Shown in pieces: positions 15,749-25,671 of a stretch of DNA of 59,437 nucleotides. Source of the stretch: a bacterium. Its GTDB lineage: Bacteria; UBA10199; 2-02-FULL-44-16; JAAZCA01. Location of the stretch: positions 1 through 59,437 of the forward strand of contig JBAZOP010000006.1 in the NCBI GenBank assembly GCA_041648665.1. Direction: 5' to 3'. Both the position numbers and the translations under genes were made by a program. The stretch's first letter is position 1. The number at the start of each line of letters is the position of its first letter. Under the pieces are notes generated by a model. It made no database searches. It was given only the letters and a program-made list of their open reading frames with translations, and was not told the DNA's origin.

Positions 15749-16521
15749 GTCAGGCTGCTGCAAAAACAATCCCCATCGGGCCGTGCAATGTCTATTGGGG
15801 AGACAAGCGCCTGGGCTTCACTCGTGGTGCTGTGACGATCCGTTACACGAAAGAAACGGTACAGGGCGCCATCGAGGAGATGGGAGTGGACGTGCTCTCC
15901 AAAAAGGTCAAGGAGAGTTGCGAGGTGGACATCGTGATCGCTGATCTGAACCTCAAGCGCATGCGCTGGTTGTACGATCAGGCGAACAGCGACGCGAGCG
16001 CAACGACGCTCGACACGACTGCCTATCAGTCGAGCACCACCGCCACGGTTCGCTTCCGTGAAAACATCAAGCTCTCGGGCACCACGGCCGCGACGGTCAG
16101 CAAGGCCGCGTGGGTCACGGGCACGGTACAGGTTCACAAGAGTGACCTGAGCGTCGAGTACACGAAGGGCACGGACTGGACGGGAACGTCGAGCGTCGGG
16201 ACGATCAAACGGACCGCAGCGAGCACTATCCCGACCGGAGCAACGGTCATCGTGGAGTACAACAAGAGCAACGTCACGGTGAGCAAGATCGCGACGGGCG
16301 GGAAGATGGCCGACTACGAGGCTCCGCTCCGTTTCGTGCACTACCTGAATGACGGGAAAACTCTACAGTTCTACGCCTACCGGGCAAAGAAGATGGGCGC
16401 GAGCGATCTGGCAATCTCGATTGCCGCTGAGTTCGGAGGAATCCCGATGACGTTCAAGGTGCTCGCGGACATGAGCCAAGTCCCGGGCAAGCAACTGTTC
16501 TACTGGACGCTGGAAAGCTGA
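15745..16521 (+). CDS. Major tail (tube) protein
   Basis: 258 residues, beta-rich and Thr/Ser/Ala-rich, with a central variable stretch (about 90-180) that may be an extra surface domain. The N-terminal YWGDKRLGFTRGAV and the closing LFYWTLES are typical of siphovirus tube subunits. Placed between the tail terminator and the chaperone/tape-measure genes. Confidence 0.83.
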   Translation: MSQAAAKTIPIGPCNVYWGDKRLGFTRGAVTIRYTKETVQGAIEEMGVDVLSKKVKESCEVDIVIADLNLKRMRWLYDQANSDASATTLDTTAYQSSTTATVRFRENIKLSGTTAATVSKAAWVTGTVQVHKSDLSVEYTKGTDWTGTSSVGTIKRTAASTIPTGATVIVEYNKSNVTVSKIATGGKMADYEAPLRFVHYLNDGKTLQFYAYRAKKMGASDLAISIAAEFGGIPMTFKVLADMSQVPGKQLFYWTLES

Positions 16522-16537
16522 GAAGGAGGGATCACGG

Positions 16538-17848
16538 ATGATGGGCGAGGAAGCGAAGCGGCTTGAGGAATTGCTCGCGGAGCCGGACGACGATGCCGGT
16601 GTCGCGAACGGAGAACAACTGACGCAGACTCACGATGAGCGAAACATGGGAGTGCTTCGGTCGTGGTTTCCGCGATGGGTGCGGAACGCGACTCAGAACT
16701 GGCCCACGCTCGAATGGGAGTTTGGTCGGCGTGACCTGTCGCTGCTAAACCTCGCCCACATCGACCACGAAAGGGAGCGCATCGAGCGCCACTGGCGCGG
16801 ACCCGCGATAGTGGTCGGCTCGGGACCGTCGCTCAATGACGCGGCTCCTCTGCTCAAGGACTGGAAAGGCATGGTGTTCTGCACGGGCAGCAACGCCAAG
16901 ACGCTGATGAGGTACGGGAGAGAGCCTGACGTGATCGGGATGTTCGACTGCGGGGATGCCGTGTACGACCAGATCCGGGGCGCTCGGTACCGCAAGGCGA
17001 AACTCGTGACCAATCCTTCGGTGTCGCCGAAGGTGATGCGCTGGTGGAGATGGCCGCACGCGTCGCGCTGGAACAAGCGGTACTACATCATGAATCATTT
17101 CGGCCACGATTGGTTTGAGGACACGCTCCCCGTCCTGTTCCCGTACATCCGCTGCTCTGTGATGAACGCGGGGAGCACGGGGAACAACCTCGTGCAGATA
17201 GCATGGTTCATCGGGTGCTCGCCGATTTTCCTTGTGGGCTTCGATCTCGGCTTCAATGAGAAAGTGTACCGCGCGGATATGTTCGAGAGGCCGTGGACCG
17301 CGAGGGTACAGCGCGAGGGCTGGAAGAGGCACAAGGTGGATGTCCAGTTGAAGCGCGAGGGAACGCTCTTGGATCCATGGGTTAGGGTGTGTGCTCCTCC
17401 GCCACCTCCCACGAGGAAGATATACCGCACGGCCAAAGGGCTTCTCACGACAGAGGAGCAGATCGAATACAAGATGGCTCTGTTCGACATCTGGCGCATA
17501 GACCGGATGCCGATGATCAACTGCTCTCCCCGGTCGCTGATCGATCCGGAGGAGATGCCATACGTTCCAATCGAGGAGGTAATCAAGAGTGGCGGAAAAG
17601 GATTCGAGCACCTCTACAAGCGAGGTGAAGAGATTGACCGAATCGGAGAGGCAGTTCACGCTCGGCACTCGCGTGCTTCTGATGAGGGAGATGTCGATAG
17701 GCAGGGCAAAGGAGTTCGCCCTGAGAGCGGTGGCGGCGTTCGACCGGATCAAGGCGGCGGCGGAGCCGCAGACGGGGCAGGACGCGTCAAGCGTTTTGCG
17801 GATGCCGATTCAAGAGCTTCTGACGAAGTACGGCGGGCTGGCGTTTGA
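16538..17848 (+). CDS. DUF115/MptE-MAF-like protein inside the tail operon
   Basis: 436 residues. The core has AIVVGSGPSLNDAAPLL, then CTGSNAKTLMRYG, then PDVIGMFDCG: the Rossmann-like pattern of DUF115, a family including 6-hydroxymethylpterin diphosphokinase (MptE) and the MAF enzymes that glycosylate flagellin. A tail-tube operon is an odd place for it; glycosylation of a tail protein is one idea. The last 260 bases overlap the tail chaperone gene in another frame and encode a Gly/Arg/Asp-rich tail without obvious fold, so the functional part probably ends near residue 365. Confidence 0.72.
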   Translation: MMGEEAKRLEELLAEPDDDAGVANGEQLTQTHDERNMGVLRSWFPRWVRNATQNWPTLEWEFGRRDLSLLNLAHIDHERERIERHWRGPAIVVGSGPSLNDAAPLLKDWKGMVFCTGSNAKTLMRYGREPDVIGMFDCGDAVYDQIRGARYRKAKLVTNPSVSPKVMRWWRWPHASRWNKRYYIMNHFGHDWFEDTLPVLFPYIRCSVMNAGSTGNNLVQIAWFIGCSPIFLVGFDLGFNEKVYRADMFERPWTARVQREGWKRHKVDVQLKREGTLLDPWVRVCAPPPPPTRKIYRTAKGLLTTEEQIEYKMALFDIWRIDRMPMINCSPRSLIDPEEMPYVPIEEVIKSGGKGFEHLYKRGEEIDRIGEAVHARHSRASDEGDVDRQGKGVRPESGGGVRPDQGGGGAADGAGRVKRFADADSRASDEVRRAGV

Positions 17849-18143
17849 AGAACTGACCAAGCTCCTCAACTACATCTTCGAGTACCGCAACGCGGAGTAT
17901 GAGCCACTGACTCGGGAGTGGGTTGAGGAGAACATCTCCCTGCGACAGATGGGTGTGATCATCGAGGAGTTGGCCGATCTGAACCAGTTGGGATGGGTCG
18001 TGCCTTTTTTTCGGAAGTCCTTGGCCTCCAGCTTGTCAACCCTGTCTCAGATGGAGGAGACGGCGGAGCCGAGGACGATCAAAACGGAGACGGTCAATCC
18101 GGGCGGCGGGAAGCATCCTGGGCGGAGACATACCACGCGGTAA
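17589..18143 (+). CDS. Tail assembly chaperone, G-like product
   Basis: 184 residues from GTG 17589, 8 bases after GAGGAGGT. It lies just ahead of the tape-measure gene, where lambda G sits. Helical, with aromatic/acidic patches (TKLLNYIFEYRNAEYEPLT). A slippery run at 18005-18011 lets part of the ribosomes shift into the -1 frame to make the longer product. Confidence 0.82.
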   Translation: MAEKDSSTSTSEVKRLTESERQFTLGTRVLLMREMSIGRAKEFALRAVAAFDRIKAAAEPQTGQDASSVLRMPIQELLTKYGGLAFEELTKLLNYIFEYRNAEYEPLTREWVEENISLRQMGVIIEELADLNQLGWVVPFFRKSLASSLSTLSQMEETAEPRTIKTETVNPGGGKHPGRRHTTR

Positions 18144-18367
18144 TGGTCGCGTACCCGGGCTACACGGTACGCACAATCGAAGAGGAGTTGTCGATGCGAG
18201 AGATTCGGGCGCTGCTGCTGTGTAGGAAGAAACAGCCCACTCTCGCGGTCCTGCTGAACAAGGTTGAGCAGATTCTCGAAAAGCACACGGGCTGTCGCTT
18301 CCAGAGTATGGAACCGATGCCCGACGACCAGCTGCTGAACGTGCTCAAGGGCGAGGGATGGATTTGA
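17589..18367 (+). CDS. Frameshifted tail assembly chaperone, G-T-like fusion
   Basis: Reading the zero frame to 18011 and then the -1 frame (next codons TCG GAA GTC) to the TGA ending at 18367 gives about 259 residues. The -1 part is a compact domain (AETYHAVMVAYPGYTV, SMREIRALLLC). In lambda-like phages the fusion binds the tube subunit while its extra domain binds the tape measure. The -1 frame has an internal ATG at 17993, but I see no need for independent initiation. Confidence 0.8.
18005..18011 (+). promoter_or_regulatory. Programmed -1 frameshift site (TTTTTTT)
   Basis: Seven T bases read T TTT TTT in the zero frame (codons 140-141, Phe-Phe). This is the canonical X-XXY-YYZ slippery heptamer, so both tRNAs re-pair after slipping back one base. 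The -1 frame is then open to 18367. Confidence 0.85.
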
Positions 18368-18380
18368 GAGGAGAGGGGCG

Positions 18381-21300
18381 ATGGCGAACGCGATATCAGT
18401 TGGCGATCTGATCGCATACCTCAAGCTCGACAAGGGCGGGTACTCTCAGGGGATGAAAACGGCCGCAGAGGAAGCGACCGTGTTTTCATCTGCGGCAGAC
18501 AAGATGTTCGGACTCGTGAAGAAAGCGGCCATCGCAGCCTTTGCCGCGATCAGCGCCGCGACGGGGAAAGCGATAGCAGACGCCGCACGTTACGAGCAGC
18601 AGTTGGCGAACATCAGCACCCTTCTCGACAAGTCAACGATCAAGTACATGGAGCAGTACCGCAAACAGGTACTGGATATCTCCCGAGCGTACGGAGAATC
18701 GACGGACACGCTGACCAAGGGCTTGTACGACATCCTCTCCGCGACCATTCCAGCATCGGACGCCATCACCGTGCTCGAACAGTCGGTCATAGCAGCGAAG
18801 GCGGGGTTGGGGGATGCCGCGAGCGCGACCAAGGCAATGGTTGCGGTAATCAATAGCTTCGGACTCTCGGCGGCGGAGGCCGCGCCAAAGGTTGGTGACC
18901 TGTTCTTCGAGATCATCAAGCGCGGTGTGATCACGATGCCCGAGTTGGCCGAGCAGATCGGCGACGTCACGCGCTTGGCGTACAACGCGGGGGTGTCGCT
19001 CGAAGAGTTGGGGGCCACGATATCTGTGATCACGAGGAACGGGGTTGATGCGTCGCAGACAATGACTCAGATTCGGGCTGTGCTCAACGCGATGATCTCT
19101 CCGAGCAAGCAAGCTCGGGAGGCGGCGGCTGACCTTGGTATAGATTTCAGCCTGTCCGCTGTGCGCGCTCAGGGGTTTGCGAAGGTGGTTGCAGATATTG
19201 CGCGCGTCGCCGAGCAGAATCCCGATGCGTTGGAGAAGCTATTCCCGAACATCCGTGGACTGGCTGGTATCCTGAACGCGGCCAAGGACTTGCGGAGCGA
19301 GGTGGTGCTGTTCAACGAGGCGCTCTCGACCGGATCCGTGATGCAGGACGCGTACTCCAAGCAGACCGCCACGTTGCAGCATCGTTGGGATGTGTTCAAG
19401 GAGACCCTACACACGGTCAGCATCGAGGTCGGGACGCAACTGATGCCGACTCTCGGGCACTTCCTCGAAATGTTCTCCACTTGGCTCACGGACAACAAGG
19501 ATCGCATCGTTGGATTCTTCCAGCGCTTTGTCGAGATACTGTCGGGGATGGCCGAGTGGTTACGGAAAAACGGCTCTCTGCTGATGGTAGTGGCGACGGG
19601 ATTCTCTGCCTTGCTGATCGCGGAGAAGGTTGCGGTTGCCGTGAAAACTTTCTCCCTTACTATGACGCTCGCGTCTGGACCAATCGGAGTCATCACCGCT
19701 CTCCTTGCTGCCGCTGCCGTTGCGTTCTTCAAGTACCGCGCTGCCATGCAAGCAGCGCAGGCGGAAGAGAAGCTACTCAAGGACGCGCGCTACGGGCTGC
19801 TCGAAAGCTCCGAGGAATACCAGAAGGCGCTCGACATAGAGAGAAAGTACCTCGTGGAGCTACAGATGGAAAAGGACAGGTTGCTCTACGGATACCGGCG
19901 GGAAGGGTACGAGTTGAAGAAGGCGGGCGATGTTTATTGGGAGACCGCGAAGGACAAGAAGAACGCCGACAGGATTTGGAGCGGGAGCAAGAAGCTCGAA
20001 GAGATTGACGACATGATCGAGCGACTTGAGGGTGAGACGAAAGCGATCACCGAATCGAAGAGTGCATATGAGGCCGAGCAGAAAGCGGCTGTTGACGCTC
20101 TGAACGCTCGGATAAAGGCCGAGACCGAAGCGGCGGCAGCGGCAGCAACAAAGGCCGCGAAAGACGCGGCAGCGGCGGCAGAACGCGAAGCCATAGAAAC
20201 GGAGAGGCTGAACCGAATCAGGCAGATTGAGAGGGAGGTCGCCAACGCAGCCAAGACCGAAGGTCAGATCATAGAGGATGAGATTGCAGAGTACTCCAAG
20301 CTCGGTATCGCGATGGACACGATTCTCGCGTACATGAAGCTCAAGCACAAGGAGTACTATGACGAGTTGACCGAGATGCGGGACGACAACGTCCAGAAGA
20401 TGATCGAGTCAATCGAGGCCGAGAACGATGCTTTGGAGCAGAGGTATAACGCGCAAGAGGATTTCCGAAAGCTCCAAATGGACGGGTACGAGAGGAACGC
20501 GTACGACATCGAGATGGAGAAGCAGCGCTTCATCAACGCCGGTGTCGATGAGGTCGATGCGGAGAAATGGGCCGCGAAGGAGCGGGTAAAGGCTTGGGAG
20601 GAGTACTGGACTCAGGTCTATCAGGGCGAGCTTGACAAGGCCGATAACGTCGAAGAGACCAACGAGGAGATCGCCAACAAGGAGCGGGAGTTCAACGCGA
20701 AGCGGGTGGAGGATTGGGAGACCGCGTTTGGACAGATATCGAGCGCTGGCATGGCGGTGTACGATGCTCTGCGCGAGAAGCAGGATCAGCAGTGGGCGAA
20801 TGAGAAACAGATTCTGCAAAACGAGCAGAAGGCGGTCGAGAAGAGGTACGACGCGGAGGAGAAAGCGGCTATCGAGGCCGTCGAAGCATCCGCGCTGAGC
20901 GAGGAGAAGAAGCAAGAAGAGATCAAGGCCATCCGCGATCAGTACGACAAGGCGCGCGACGATGCCGAGCGCGACGCGAGGAACAAGCTCAACGCCATCG
21001 CCTTGAAGCAGTGGAAGGCGGATCGCGACGCGAAGCTGGTGAGTATCGTTGCCGATACCGCAAAGGGAGTCGTGCGGACGTTCGCGGAGTTCGGCTTCAC
21101 TCCGTGGGGCATCGCGGCGGCTGGTTTGATGGCTCTCGCGGGGGCCGCGCAGTACAAGATCGCATCGGACGCGCCAGAGCCTGTGTTCCCCACGTATCAG
21201 AAGGGCGGATTGGTCGGGGCGAACGAAGGCGGAGTGCTACGGGGAAGCCCGGGCATCGACACCAACGTCATTCGCGCGAGCACCGGGGAGTTCATCATGC

Positions 21301-21509
21301 CGTCCGAACAGACCGCAGCCAATATCGGACTCCTCGAAGCGATCCGCTCGGGAGGCGGGGCGGGGCAGGGGTTGACGATCACGCCGGGCGAGGTCGTGCT
21401 GAGTCTTGACGGGCGGGAGATCGCGCGGGCGCAGATACCGTTTCTCACGGAGGAGAGCGACCGTGGGACATTCCGCGTCGCGCCGAGAGCGGTGAGGGCG
21501 AGGACATGA
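18381..21509 (+). CDS. Tape-measure protein
   Basis: 1042 residues, the largest gene, behind GAGAGGAGAGG. The N-terminal third matches the TP901-type tape-measure core (YEQQLANISTLL, LYDILSATIPAS, VINSFGLSAAEA, NGVDASQTMTQI). One or two hydrophobic stretches follow (about 405-450), then a long Glu/Lys/Ala coiled coil and a C-terminal Gly-rich end. The length sets the tail length; at roughly 1.5 angstrom per residue this suggests a tail near 150 nm. Siphovirus-type order on both sides. Confidence 0.92.
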   Translation: MANAISVGDLIAYLKLDKGGYSQGMKTAAEEATVFSSAADKMFGLVKKAAIAAFAAISAATGKAIADAARYEQQLANISTLLDKSTIKYMEQYRKQVLDISRAYGESTDTLTKGLYDILSATIPASDAITVLEQSVIAAKAGLGDAASATKAMVAVINSFGLSAAEAAPKVGDLFFEIIKRGVITMPELAEQIGDVTRLAYNAGVSLEELGATISVITRNGVDASQTMTQIRAVLNAMISPSKQAREAAADLGIDFSLSAVRAQGFAKVVADIARVAEQNPDALEKLFPNIRGLAGILNAAKDLRSEVVLFNEALSTGSVMQDAYSKQTATLQHRWDVFKETLHTVSIEVGTQLMPTLGHFLEMFSTWLTDNKDRIVGFFQRFVEILSGMAEWLRKNGSLLMVVATGFSALLIAEKVAVAVKTFSLTMTLASGPIGVITALLAAAAVAFFKYRAAMQAAQAEEKLLKDARYGLLESSEEYQKALDIERKYLVELQMEKDRLLYGYRREGYELKKAGDVYWETAKDKKNADRIWSGSKKLEEIDDMIERLEGETKAITESKSAYEAEQKAAVDALNARIKAETEAAAAAATKAAKDAAAAAEREAIETERLNRIRQIEREVANAAKTEGQIIEDEIAEYSKLGIAMDTILAYMKLKHKEYYDELTEMRDDNVQKMIESIEAENDALEQRYNAQEDFRKLQMDGYERNAYDIEMEKQRFINAGVDEVDAEKWAAKERVKAWEEYWTQVYQGELDKADNVEETNEEIANKEREFNAKRVEDWETAFGQISSAGMAVYDALREKQDQQWANEKQILQNEQKAVEKRYDAEEKAAIEAVEASALSEEKKQEEIKAIRDQYDKARDDAERDARNKLNAIALKQWKADRDAKLVSIVADTAKGVVRTFAEFGFTPWGIAAAGLMALAGAAQYKIASDAPEPVFPTYQKGGLVGANEGGVLRGSPGIDTNVIRASTGEFIMPSEQTAANIGLLEAIRSGGGAGQGLTITPGEVVLSLDGREIARAQIPFLTEESDRGTFRVAPRAVRART

Positions 21510-23779
21510 GCATCATTCGGTTTGCCTATCACAACTACGTCGATGAGGGCACGATCAGCGTGTACTCTTCGCAGATCGAGACTCTGCCCGTCTCCAACCT
21601 ACAGGACTGCTCGCTGCTCAAGAAGTGGAAGAGCGCGAGCGGCACGTTCAAGGTGGTCGGCGGGTACAACGATGTTGTGAGCTTCCGCGACACGGCCACC
21701 GACTCGATCCGATGCTTTGTCGTGGCGAGCGGAACCTACACGGGGAGCGGGCTGGCCGCGAAAGTGCAGAGCGGGCTGCGCGGGTACGGTAGGTACAACG
21801 GGCACACGTTCACTTACAACGGAGCGGGTACCACGGATCGGAGATTCCGCTTCATCAAAGGATCGACCGCAACCGTACTCGCTCTGCTCTTCGGGACAAG
21901 CAAGGATCGCTCGCTGGCGCATCTGCTCGGGATGAACGAAACGGACCGCACAGCCTCCTCGCTCTACGGGAGCTTTTACTCTCACAAGGAGTCGCGCGGA
22001 AATCAGCAGTGGCTGCGCGTAGACTTCGATGACCAGATCAGCGGGACGGTGATGGTGATCGACGCGCACAATCTCGCGAGCGGAACGGTGATGCGCGTTC
22101 GGTCTCACAGCACGGGCAGCTACTTCAACGGGCTGAATGATCGGTATCGGGGCGAGGGAGTTTTCAGGGCGACAACCAACCTCGTGACGAATCCGGAGGA
22201 TTGGTCTGTCAGTCCTTGGAGCGTCTCTAACATGAGTTCGTACTTGTCCTTGAAGTATGCTCTCGGTAAGAGATTGACCGCGCTTTCTGCAATAACGGCT
22301 GGCGGGTATATTCAACAAGCCGTTACCTTCACTACAGCAACCCCATCTATCAGTGCGATAATGGTTCGCGGCACGAGTGCTACAACGAACATCTATGTAC
22401 GGGATTTCACGGCAGCCGCACAGCGCGGAACGATAACCATAAACTGGGCCACCAAAGCGGTCTCTTTCGCCGATGGAGCGGTGAACGGAAGCTCGGAATG
22501 GCTTTCTGATGATCTTGTTATAGTGCGGGCGCAAATGGTTGGAGTGGTGACGGGAAACGTCAATAGATTCGTGCTCGGCTCCCTCGGGGCAGTCGGTGCC
22601 ACGGTATACGCGACGGCGGCAATGGCCGAGGACACTACTCCTCCGACAGCCTACACACAAACCACGCGCGCCAGCCAAACGGGATTCAACCACCACGTCG
22701 AGCCTCTGCCGACCAAGTTCACTTTCAAGTTGAAGATGAAGCCTCTTTTCCCCTTCGACATCGCCAGCGGATACAAGTACCCGTTCGCTTTTAGCAACCA
22801 ACCTTCATCGCTCGGCTCTTTCGCCGGTTCATACTTCCTCCTCAGATACCACTATAACTCGGACAGATTTTTGCTCTATTACTTCGAGGGGGAAACGCTC
22901 AAGAGTTGGAACGTCAGTCCGCTCTATACCGACAATGGGTCACTGATGGTTAATCACACTTGGGTGTTCTCGATTGACTTGAGTCCAACCGTGGCGGGAG
23001 CGCGGGTGACGCTCTGGAATCCCGGCGTGAGCGTGTATGCTCTCGGGAGCGCGGCGGAACCGTTGGTGTCGCAACTGACAAACCTCGCGTTCGCAACCTA
23101 CACAGCCCCTAACAACCTTGACAGCTACATCCAAGAGTTCAAGCTCTGGCGCGGGTACGATCCGGTGTATTGGGCAACCGAAGCCGAGTTTGATGCCGCG
23201 TATGCGAGCAAAACGCCGGTCTATGATTACTCTTACAAGAACACCCCGTGGATGACGTACCTCGAATCCGATGACGGCCACGGTCACACCGATGAGGAGA
23301 TCGGCCTCAAGGCGGGCCGGAGCGTTCACTACTTCTCGACTCCGATCAAGGGCAAGAGCGTCCAGTTGTCGTGGCACGATCCGACCACGGACTATTCAGA
23401 GATTGGGCGGCTCTGGATCGGGAACCACGCCGAGCAGCAGTACCACTACACGGGACTACCGATGAGCTTCAAGCGCAAGGCTCGCATCCTCCGAAGCAAG
23501 GCCACGATGAGCCGGGCGGGGGTGAGCTACATCGACCGCGAGGATCCACTTTGGGAGTACGAGGTGCCGCTCGATCTGCATGACCCGTACCTGAACAGCG
23601 GGACCAAGACGCGCATCGAGACGTTCCTTGAGGAAGCTCAGGACAGTCGGGTGTTCTACACTGACTTCAACGGTGAGTCGAGCGTGTACGGATATATCGT
23701 GAAGGGGCACGAGTTCTCGCGCATCGGCAACAGCAGCGCGTTCCAGCCGAGCACGATCACGATCAGGGAGCAGAAGTGA
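21506..23779 (+). CDS. Tail-tip protein with inserted carbohydrate-binding-type domains
   Basis: 757 residues, 4-base overlap with the tape-measure gene. The two ends (residues 1-220 and about 580-757) look like one tail domain. Between them lie a module opening with TNLVTNPEDWSVSPW and closing with PPTAYTQTTRASQT, the common phage carbohydrate-binding insert, and a LamG/concanavalin-like section (about 395-570, including HTWVFSIDLSP and YIQEFKLWRG). DNA of the first insert (about 22170-22680) is visibly richer in A/T than its surroundings, suggesting a recent swap. Likely role: distal tail and host-surface sugar contact. Confidence 0.7.
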   Translation: MSIIRFAYHNYVDEGTISVYSSQIETLPVSNLQDCSLLKKWKSASGTFKVVGGYNDVVSFRDTATDSIRCFVVASGTYTGSGLAAKVQSGLRGYGRYNGHTFTYNGAGTTDRRFRFIKGSTATVLALLFGTSKDRSLAHLLGMNETDRTASSLYGSFYSHKESRGNQQWLRVDFDDQISGTVMVIDAHNLASGTVMRVRSHSTGSYFNGLNDRYRGEGVFRATTNLVTNPEDWSVSPWSVSNMSSYLSLKYALGKRLTALSAITAGGYIQQAVTFTTATPSISAIMVRGTSATTNIYVRDFTAAAQRGTITINWATKAVSFADGAVNGSSEWLSDDLVIVRAQMVGVVTGNVNRFVLGSLGAVGATVYATAAMAEDTTPPTAYTQTTRASQTGFNHHVEPLPTKFTFKLKMKPLFPFDIASGYKYPFAFSNQPSSLGSFAGSYFLLRYHYNSDRFLLYYFEGETLKSWNVSPLYTDNGSLMVNHTWVFSIDLSPTVAGARVTLWNPGVSVYALGSAAEPLVSQLTNLAFATYTAPNNLDSYIQEFKLWRGYDPVYWATEAEFDAAYASKTPVYDYSYKNTPWMTYLESDDGHGHTDEEIGLKAGRSVHYFSTPIKGKSVQLSWHDPTTDYSEIGRLWIGNHAEQQYHYTGLPMSFKRKARILRSKATMSRAGVSYIDREDPLWEYEVPLDLHDPYLNSGTKTRIETFLEEAQDSRVFYTDFNGESSVYGYIVKGHEFSRIGNSSAFQPSTITIREQK

Positions 23780-25662
23780 GCCGCATCACAACGTTCGCCA
23801 AGCTCATCGCGGCGGCGGAGAGCAAGAAAGAGGTTTTGCTCGAAGCTCGGCCGAGCGAGCTTCTGACCAATTGGGCGGGAAGCTCTCCAACCTACACGAT
23901 CACGGTCGGGGCGTACGAGGTGGAGGCGCTCACCGTGGACGGTGTGAGCTACACGCGGGTGTACTCCGTGGCGGCGCTCGGGGCGGAGAAATATTGCTGG
24001 CTCGGGGGGGTGCTCACGGTACAGGTCGCGTCCGGCTCCATCTTCACCAAGACGGTCGTGGCGACGTACTTCCTGACGTTCTCGCGGAGAGGATCGACGT
24101 TCAACGACAGGCACTATCTCCCCATGCTCCTTTCGGTTCCTTCCGTCCAGCAGTCGCAGACCGATTCCCATTGGGGAGTGTCAGTGATATCGGGCGGCTC
24201 CTTGTCGTTGCAGAATGCTGACGGATTCTTCGATGAACTGACCAACCGGTTTGTTTGGGAGAACAAGGCCGTGAAGCTCCTCGTGGGAGGAGAGGACTTG
24301 CCGTACAGCGAGTACTCAACGCTGTTCTCGGGGGTGATTGAGAAAAAGCACCTCGGGGAGCAGTTGTTTGATCTGAGCTTCCGGGACGAAAAGGAGAATT
24401 GGGAGGATGCGGCCCTGCCCGAGAGCGGTGGGACGTTCGAGAAAAGCGCGTGGGCGAATCTTGCAGACGATGACGCGGGGAGGCAGATACCGCTCGTGTT
24501 CGGGACGGTGAGAGAGTTGCCCGTTGTGTGCGTGACGAGAGCGAAGGGAACCGCGACGAGCATCCATAGTTTCAAGTACGCGTACACCGGCCTCAACGCG
24601 GTGTCCGAGTTGAGCACTGTCCGCGTCAACGGAGTGGCGGTGCCGTACTTGAGCGGGAGCGTTTCGGCGGCAACGTTCAAGCTCTCGGGAACGCACTACG
24701 CGCCGGGCGATTCGGTGAGCGTCGATTGCATCGGCTACAAGAGCGGCACCGTGGTGATAGAGAATCCCGTGGACGTGTTCACGAAGCTCGCGACGCTCTG
24801 CGGCCGGACGTACACTCCCGACTCGGCAGCGTTCGCGACCGCCAAGACAAGGGCGGCGGATTTCGCGATTGGGTTGGCCGTGATCGACGCGCCATCCTTC
24901 CTCGATGTCTGCGGAGAGTTGATGAAGTCTTGCCTCGGAAACATCTTCATCAACAACGCGGGACAGGTGAGCATCAACGTTTGGGACCCTGAGCTTGAAG
25001 CGACTCTCCCGACGATCAGTGACGTGGAGATCGCGGACGGATCGCTTGAGGCTGACACGGCGCTCGACGATGTACGGAAGGTGGTCAGAGTCGGGTGGAG
25101 GAGGAAATGGGTTGACGGGGACAGCGCCCACGTTCAGGTAAGCTCCTCCGAGGTTGAGCGGCTGTACGGAATCCGCAAGAGCATCACCGTCGAGACTCTG
25201 CTCTCAACGGAGACCGGAGCGCACCTCCTCCGCGACAGGCTGGCGCTCATCTACTCGATGGCTATGACGGAGGTCGGTTTCAGGACCAAGCTTCAACTGG
25301 CTGACTTGGACATCGGGGAGCGATTGCGGATAACGTGGCGCCGCACTCCGAGTTCCGATGCGCTGAGTTGGCTCAACAGCAGACGCATCGAGATCAGTTC
25401 TATCGAAAAGGATTTCGACGGCTCTGTGATAGCGATCAGGGCGAACGATCTGCGCGGAATCGGAGAGTTGATCGGGCACTGGACAAGCGACACCCCGACG
25501 TTCCCCACTGACCTGGGAGGCGGGAGTGGGGCAACGTGGTCGAGTAGTTGGACGGCTGCGCAGAAAGCGTATGCCAAGGCGAATTGGGGATACTGGACTG
25601 ACGATGGAGGATTCGCTGATCCTGCCGATCCGGATTCGCGGTATCTATCCTATTGGTGGTGA
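23776..25662 (+). CDS. Tail-tip / baseplate hub-type protein
   Basis: 628 residues, GTG start overlapping the previous stop. The middle contains IPLVFGTVRELPVVCV, a strand pattern common to phage tip proteins, followed by alternating strands as in hub proteins. The end (WTAAQKAYAKANWGYWTDD) is aromatic-rich. Probably closes the tail tube. Assigned by position and pattern. Confidence 0.65.
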   Translation: MSRITTFAKLIAAAESKKEVLLEARPSELLTNWAGSSPTYTITVGAYEVEALTVDGVSYTRVYSVAALGAEKYCWLGGVLTVQVASGSIFTKTVVATYFLTFSRRGSTFNDRHYLPMLLSVPSVQQSQTDSHWGVSVISGGSLSLQNADGFFDELTNRFVWENKAVKLLVGGEDLPYSEYSTLFSGVIEKKHLGEQLFDLSFRDEKENWEDAALPESGGTFEKSAWANLADDDAGRQIPLVFGTVRELPVVCVTRAKGTATSIHSFKYAYTGLNAVSELSTVRVNGVAVPYLSGSVSAATFKLSGTHYAPGDSVSVDCIGYKSGTVVIENPVDVFTKLATLCGRTYTPDSAAFATAKTRAADFAIGLAVIDAPSFLDVCGELMKSCLGNIFINNAGQVSINVWDPELEATLPTISDVEIADGSLEADTALDDVRKVVRVGWRRKWVDGDSAHVQVSSSEVERLYGIRKSITVETLLSTETGAHLLRDRLALIYSMAMTEVGFRTKLQLADLDIGERLRITWRRTPSSDALSWLNSRRIEISSIEKDFDGSVIAIRANDLRGIGELIGHWTSDTPTFPTDLGGGSGATWSSSWTAAQKAYAKANWGYWTDDGGFADPADPDSRYLSYWW

Positions 25663-25671
25663 GGTGACGAG

